Below the pieces are notes generated by a model. It had not been told where the DNA came from, did no database searches, and was given only the letters and a program-made list of their open reading frames with translations. Both the position numbers and the translations under genes were made by a program. From Lepidostoma basale (lineage: Eukaryota > Arthropoda > Insecta > Trichoptera > Lepidostomatidae), in NCBI GenBank assembly GCA_022606425.2, contig JAHDVF020000169.1, positions 1-64,000 of the forward strand: DNA of 64,000 nucleotides, in the 5' to 3' direction. Below, piece by piece: positions 60,120-64,000 of the stretch (the stretch's first letter is position 1; the number at the start of each line of letters is the position of its first letter).

Positions 60120-60300
60120 AATATTATTTGCATAATTACAGTGTAATGTAAAGAGCTATTGATTCTTATGACATGTAGCATATCTATCACCATTTTATCA
60201 TCACGTAAATTCTTAAACAGACGAAAGACAGTGTGAGAATCACACTATCATTGCCGAGATTCAAACTCGTGACCTTTGTTGTTGCAGTTATAGTCAGTAT
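60120..60300 (-). mobile_element. SINE-1, decayed
   Basis: The complement has GGTCACGAGTTTGAATCTCG (B-box region), TGTCTTTCGTCTGTTTAAG, GATAGATATGCTACATGTCA. The A-box end is degraded. Confidence 0.7.
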
Positions 60301-60324
60301 TACGCTTTTCATTTTCATTTATAA

Positions 60325-60540
60325 AAATATATAACCAAAGCGTCATTTTTCTAGAAGTTTTATTATATTTTATGAGAATGTCATTTTTCGCCTTCTAAGG
60401 CATTATAAAATTTTCACATTTGATAATGCCTTAGAAGGGCGAAACATTTCATTCCCATAAAATATTATAAAACTTCTAGAAAACTGATATTTTCATTCGT
60501 ATTAATTATTTAATATGGAGTTTTACATCATTGTTCAAAC
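60325..60540. repeat. Family D palindrome
   Basis: Left arm TTTTTCTAGAAGTTTTATTA, GAGAATGTCATTTTTCGCC; right arm TTTGATAATGCCTTAGAAGG, GCGAAACATTTCATTCCC, then AACTTCTAGAAAACTGATAT and the outer end TTACATCATTGTTCAAAC. Confidence 0.75.
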
Positions 60541-61060
60541 TACTAACTAACTAACCATCACGCCATTTCCCCGGAGCGGTAGGCAGAGAGGATGGATCGC
60601 CACAATGGCCTGTCCTGGCAAATCTCTCGGGCTTCCTATTCATACATTGTACCATGCACGCACGTCGATTATTCCGACTTCGAATGTGGCCGCCTTTTAG
60701 TAATTGATTAATTTGGCCATGCCATGTTTTCCTCGGTCGTCCTTGGCTTCTTTTCCCACTCACGCTGCTTATGTACAACTTTTTAACCATTCTACTCTCA
60801 TCCATTCCTTTCATATGTCCAAACCATCTCAGGGATCCTTTTTTAATTTTATTCATGATGCAGTCATCTGCCTTACATTTCTTTCTTATTTCATCGTTCG
60901 GTATTCTATCATACAACGTTTTCCCGCACATTCTTCTTTGTGATCTCATTTCTACGGCGTTTATCCTGCTTTTATCCTTCTTTTGCCAGCTCCAAGCTTC
61001 ACTTCTATACATGAGGGTTGGCACTAGAACTCCATTGTGTACTGCCATATTTGCTTCTGT
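60541..61060 (-). pseudogene. Family 1 retrotransposon 3' copy, 165 open codons
   Basis: Minus-strand frame 60,551-61,048: MAVHNGVLVPTLMYRSEAWS, WQKKDKSRINAVEMRSQRRM, IPNDEIRKKCKADDCIMNKI, GSLRWFGHMKGMDESRMVKK, SQGRPRKTWHGQINQLLKGG, ACMVQCMNRKPERFARTG. A deletion near 60,640 shifts the last residues. The tail complement ACTAACTAACTAACC is at 60,541-60,556. Same subfamily as 45,918-48,040. Confidence 0.85.
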
Positions 61061-61234
61061 GGATATAAATATATAATAACCAAAGCATTACAGGATTATT
61101 TTTCCAATTCACTAAAGATACAAGTTTGAGATACATAATAATAAAAAATACATAATAAAATAATAAAAAAGAGCAAAAAACATGAGATATACGAGAAGTA
61201 AGTACATGATAAATTAATAAAATTAATAAATAAT

Positions 61235-61425
61235 ACAATTTACAATCATAGTGCTTCCATCAGCTGAGCTACACTTTCACAAAATACGTAAAACTCCGAA
61301 GTGACACGATTCAGCAAAGATATTGCTCTACCTACTGACATAACCATTGGCAGGTTGGTTTTGCATCGTGGGAGATAAAAAGATATGTGGCCCCTTTGTC
61401 GAAGATTATTATCAGGGACGAACAG
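61235..61425 (-). pseudogene. Jockey-like J1 related fragment
   Basis: The minus strand reads FYLPRCKTNLPMVMSVGRAI, SLLNRVTSEFYVFCESV, matching J1 residues FYLPACRTNLPLVMPVGRAI. Both ends are truncated; it is more diverged than the other J1 copies. Confidence 0.75.
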
Positions 61426-61429
61426 ACCT

Positions 61430-62320
61430 ACACCACTATTTTTCTTACTTTACACTTTCCCGCCTCCCTCATACACTATCTTCTTACTGTTTTATAATTT
61501 ATTTTGTTATATATTTGTCCTATTGTGTATTGTGTATTTACGTGTGTTTTATACAATTTTAATGTGTTTTTACTAATTTAAGGTGTGTTTTATATAATAT
61601 TTACTTCTGTTTTTATTTAATAATAAAGAGTTGTGAGGCCGTGCGGAAGATATATAAGGTTAAAAAAATAGATTAAATGTGGTCTGTCATCCTTTTGATT
61701 GATGACAAGAAAAGGCTAAATTAAAAAGTCCCGGATGGACAAGGAACAGGCCTAGATAGAAAGGCCGTCGCTGCGTCCTATTACAGTCTCGGGTGGTGGT
61801 GGGAACCTTATGGTGGTGGGAACCTTATATCACCTTATATCAGGATTTCTGAGTTGTGTTTATGGCCTATCAGTCAAAATAAATTAAAACCCAAGTGAAT
61901 GCCTCGTCTTCTTCCAAGTGACTGGTAGCCTAGCATCCCTAGCAAGAAATCGGTCGGAAAGAGCCACTGATAATATCCATGCTCTCTTAGATAGAAGTAT
62001 TGCAGAAATTACTTATGCAGCTGCTTATTTGTTTTTGAACGATAACGGACAAAACAACTGTTCGAAAATTAAAGCAAGATTTGAATTTAATATAAAACAC
62101 AGTTTTTAGCCTTAAGATGTTTTTTTTTAATGAATCATAAAATGCATAGTATAGGGTTATTTATGAAATAACACATAGGACAAATGGCCTCAATCACTCT
62201 TTTGTGGATAATTTTCATGGTGAATTTCGTTGATGCAGCGTTTAATATCCTCCTGTAATGCACGGATGGTTGTGGGCTTGTTGACATAAGCCTTTGATTT
62301 CAAATAGCTCTATAAAAATA
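61430..62320. other. Unassigned stretch
   Basis: 61,790-61,850 contains a short tandem repeat (GGTGGTGGGAACCTTAT twice). ATTTAATAATAAAGAG near 61,616 could be a polyadenylation context by chance. No gene is recognised. Confidence 0.35.
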
Positions 62321-62324
62321 AATC

Positions 62325-62960
62325 TTCTTCTTCTTCTTCTTCACTTTTGGTAGACTCAGGAGTCTGTTATTTCAGGCGGGTTCTTGAGACGCTGAACTCC
62401 AGCTTTCTCTCCACCGTTTCGGGGGTCTTCCTGGTCGGCGTTGTCCGTTTGACGTTCCATGGAGAGCTATTTATGGTATCCTATTTGAGCTCATCCTTTC
62501 TACGTGTTGATGCCAGTATCGCCGTCTTTGACGTCCCCATCTGACCACATCTTCGACCTCGCAGATTTCTCGGATTGCTGTATTCCTAACTCGATCACGT
62601 AGGGTCTTACCAGCTATAGCGCGGAGCGTTTTCATCTCGGTTGTCCTGAGCACGCTCTTTGTCTTGACAGTGTCTGCCCTCGATTCAATGCCATATGTTG
62701 TATTGGTCGCACACAGGTCTTATAGATGCGTACCTTGCTGTCAGTCCTCGTGTCCTTGTTTCTCCATATGACATCTTTCAGGCAGCCTGCAACCGCTGCA
62801 GCCCTATCCACCTGTGACCTTACTTATCTGGGGAGATCATGAGAGCTAGTTACTTCGCTTCCGAGATATCTGAATTGGTCCACCTGTTCAATTTCCTCCT
62901 GGCGTACGGAGACTTTGCATCTCAATTGATTTCTTGAGAATGTCATACACTTCAAAAGTA
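62325..62960 (-). pseudogene. Non-LTR family N-related fragment with AAG tail
   Basis: Minus strand: KVRIYKTCVRPIQHM, LRTTEMKTLRAIAGKTLRDR, VRNTAIREICEVEDVVRWGR, HQHVERMSSNRIP, then the GRPPKRW-like region and the AAG tail (complement CTTCTTCTTCTTCTTC at 62,326-62,341). Upstream: QVDRAAAVAGCLKDVIW. Frameshifts separate the parts. Confidence 0.8.
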
Positions 62961-62984
62961 AATCTAATGGTATTCAATCACACT

Positions 62985-63320
62985 ATCTAGGTGGCCAATT
63001 CTGATCACCGAAACAAGAGAGTACAGACAAACGAATTTTCACCAACACTCTCACACACTTCTTCGACATTTGAACGGCTTGTTTTTGGACGACCAGTGCG
63101 TTTAGCGTCTCCGACTGATCCAGTCTCCCTAAATTTTTCAATTAATCTCTTCACAGTCGACGAAGTTAAAACACTATTCCGATCATATTTTGCATGAAAC
63201 ATTCGAACTGCGGCCGCCAAAATTTCATTATTTTTGAGATATTGTTCAATTATGAAAACACGTTGTTGTATCGTGTAACGCTCCATTTTTACTAATCCTA
63301 AACTGCCAGCTACCAAATTG
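62985..63320 (-). pseudogene. Tc1/mariner-superfamily transposase, N-terminal fragment
   Basis: The minus-strand frame 63,005-63,316: MERYTIQQRVFIIEQYLKNN at about residues 11-30, STVKRLIEKFRETGSVGDAK, RTGRPKTSRSNVEEV. A helix-turn-helix followed by GRPKT is the N-terminal DNA-binding part of this superfamily. The catalytic domain is absent. Terminal repeats were not found. It differs from both other mariners here. Confidence 0.78.
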
Positions 63321-63374
63321 GTTTTTTTTTCGTTGTTGCTAACAATTTACTGCACAAAAGGTGGAAAATTCAAA

Positions 63375-63896
63375 TCTTGCTTGCAACACAGCATCTTAAG
63401 GAGCTCCACTGGCTGAAATGTCCAGAAAGGATACAATACAAGCTCTGCTGGACGGTCTATAAGGCGTTGCATGGAATAGCACCAGTTTATATATCTAAAC
63501 TCGACATCAACGAGAACCTGAATGCTAGACAGTCTACATTGCGATCAGCTAAGTCTTCTGCGATCGGTAGATTGACTGTGCCAAAACGCTGTCCAAACAC
63601 AAACTTTGTCGACTGAGCCTTCGCGGTAGCCGACCCTTCAGCCTGGAACTGTCTTCCAGCAGACCTTAAGTGCATTGAGAATCAATCAGAGTTTGGATTG
63701 AGACTCAAAACGCACCTTTTCAAAATATCATTTCCTGACAGGAAGGGCTGATCGACTTCGTCAGGTGCAGCCCTCATACTTAATATGTTTATATAATTTT
63801 TTATAATTATTATTATTATTATTATCTAGTTGATAAAACGGAGCATCTTCTACAGCGCCCTTGAGATGAGTAATTCATAAAAATGGCGCTTTATAA
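63375..63896 (+). pseudogene. L2/CR1-like fragment with 3' UTR
   Basis: Plus strand: QHLKELHWLKCPERIQYKLC, WTVYKALHGIAPVYISKLDI, NARQSTLRSAKSSAIGRLTV, PKRCPNTNFVD then a stop, AFAVADPSAWNCLPADLKCI, FGLRLKTHLFKISFPDRKG. The 3' UTR has CCTCATACTTAATATGTTTA and (ATT)n and ends at ATGGCGCTTTATA (63,895). Much closer to 30,725-31,290 than to 21,956. One in-frame stop separates the halves. Confidence 0.87.
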
Positions 63897-64000
63897 CTAA
63901 CTAACTAACTAACCATCACGCCGTCTCCCCGAAAGGGTAGGCAGAAAGAATGGACTGTCACACTTTAACCGATGCGGCACTCCATCCTTCTCTTTTCGCC
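63897..64000 (-). mobile_element. Non-autonomous retroposon sharing the family 1 3' end, cut by window end
   Basis: The tail complement ACTAACTAACTAACTAACC is followed by the family 1 terminal segment, then AACCGATGCGGCACTCCATC and CTTCTCTTTTCGCC, matching the body of 16,105-16,312 and 19,315-19,466. Confidence 0.75.

Noticed and set aside
2130..60540. CRISPR array formed by the regularly recurring GAAACATGTC repeats
   Set aside because: The repeats are dispersed, palindromic and irregularly spaced in a eukaryotic context.
61600..61630. Polyadenylation signal of a host gene
   Set aside because: AATAAA-like sequences are frequent by chance in this AT-rich DNA and no upstream exon is recognisable.
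63897..63916. Telomeric repeat
   Set aside because: The unit is TTAG, not TTAGG, and it always sits at a family 1-type 3' end.

Overview
This window is an AT-rich stretch of animal nuclear DNA made almost entirely of dead and non-autonomous mobile elements. I recognise no intact host gene. The non-LTR reverse transcriptase families, DD34D mariner, piggyBac, hAT-like and pogo-like pieces and tRNA-derived SINEs fit an arthropod, probably an insect (Lepidoptera is plausible, not proven). There are no prokaryotic operons, CRISPR arrays or rRNA genes.

The commonest element is a non-LTR retrotransposon, called family 1 here, with roughly 40 fragments spread from base 1 to about 61,060. Nearly all are 5'-truncated 3' ends carrying the last part of the reverse transcriptase ORF. 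They end in a short conserved 3' segment and a (TTAG)n or (GTTT)n tail. The largest copies are 45,918-48,040 (reverse transcriptase with YADD, frameshifted) and 4,413-5,282 (270 open codons). A separate short element shares only family 1's last ~80 bases and tail (16,105; 19,315; 50,405; 63,897), as expected for a non-autonomous partner. At least six other non-LTR families appear as fragments: two Jockey-like, one L2/CR1-like and several with GRPR-type C-termini.

The second layer is a set of at least ten families of short palindromic repeats, named A to J here. Their arms carry the same arrangement: a 7-base core close to CTGANGA, one extra base, a short hairpin, GAAA, a self-complementary 4-6 base segment, and a TC or TT. 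This is the layout of a hammerhead self-cleaving ribozyme with a loopless palindromic stem III. Best examples: 54,778-54,821, 4,316-4,357, 9,608-9,660, 23,793-23,828 and 32,069-32,110. Hammerheads of this kind are known from Penelope-like retroelements and retrozymes. No Penelope reverse transcriptase is recognisable here, so these look like non-autonomous or decayed derivatives. This is my main candidate for an under-described system.

The third layer is DNA transposons: a 1,297-bp mariner with TA duplications but a broken transposase (51,869-53,165); two further transposase fragments; a 619-bp internally deleted piggyBac inside a long palindrome (34,361-34,979); a hAT-like MITE with an 8-bp duplication (33,108-33,488); a pogo/Tigger-like MITE (54,444-55,030); and a TA-flanked MITE (38,605-38,859). 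Two SINE families have tRNA-like heads. Simple repeats include an ~820-bp hexanucleotide array (43,157-43,978) and a ~125-bp satellite-like tandem array split by a family 1 copy (10,350-11,225).

Insertions are often nested, which gives relative ages: mariner into a D palindrome, hAT-like MITE into family 1, Jockey into family 1, family 1 into a C palindrome. A few moderately GC- and CpG-richer stretches (about 6,240-6,900, 8,450-8,640, 25,560-25,950) are unexplained and are the likeliest places for host sequence. Boundaries of decayed repeats were read by eye and are usually good to 10-30 bases.
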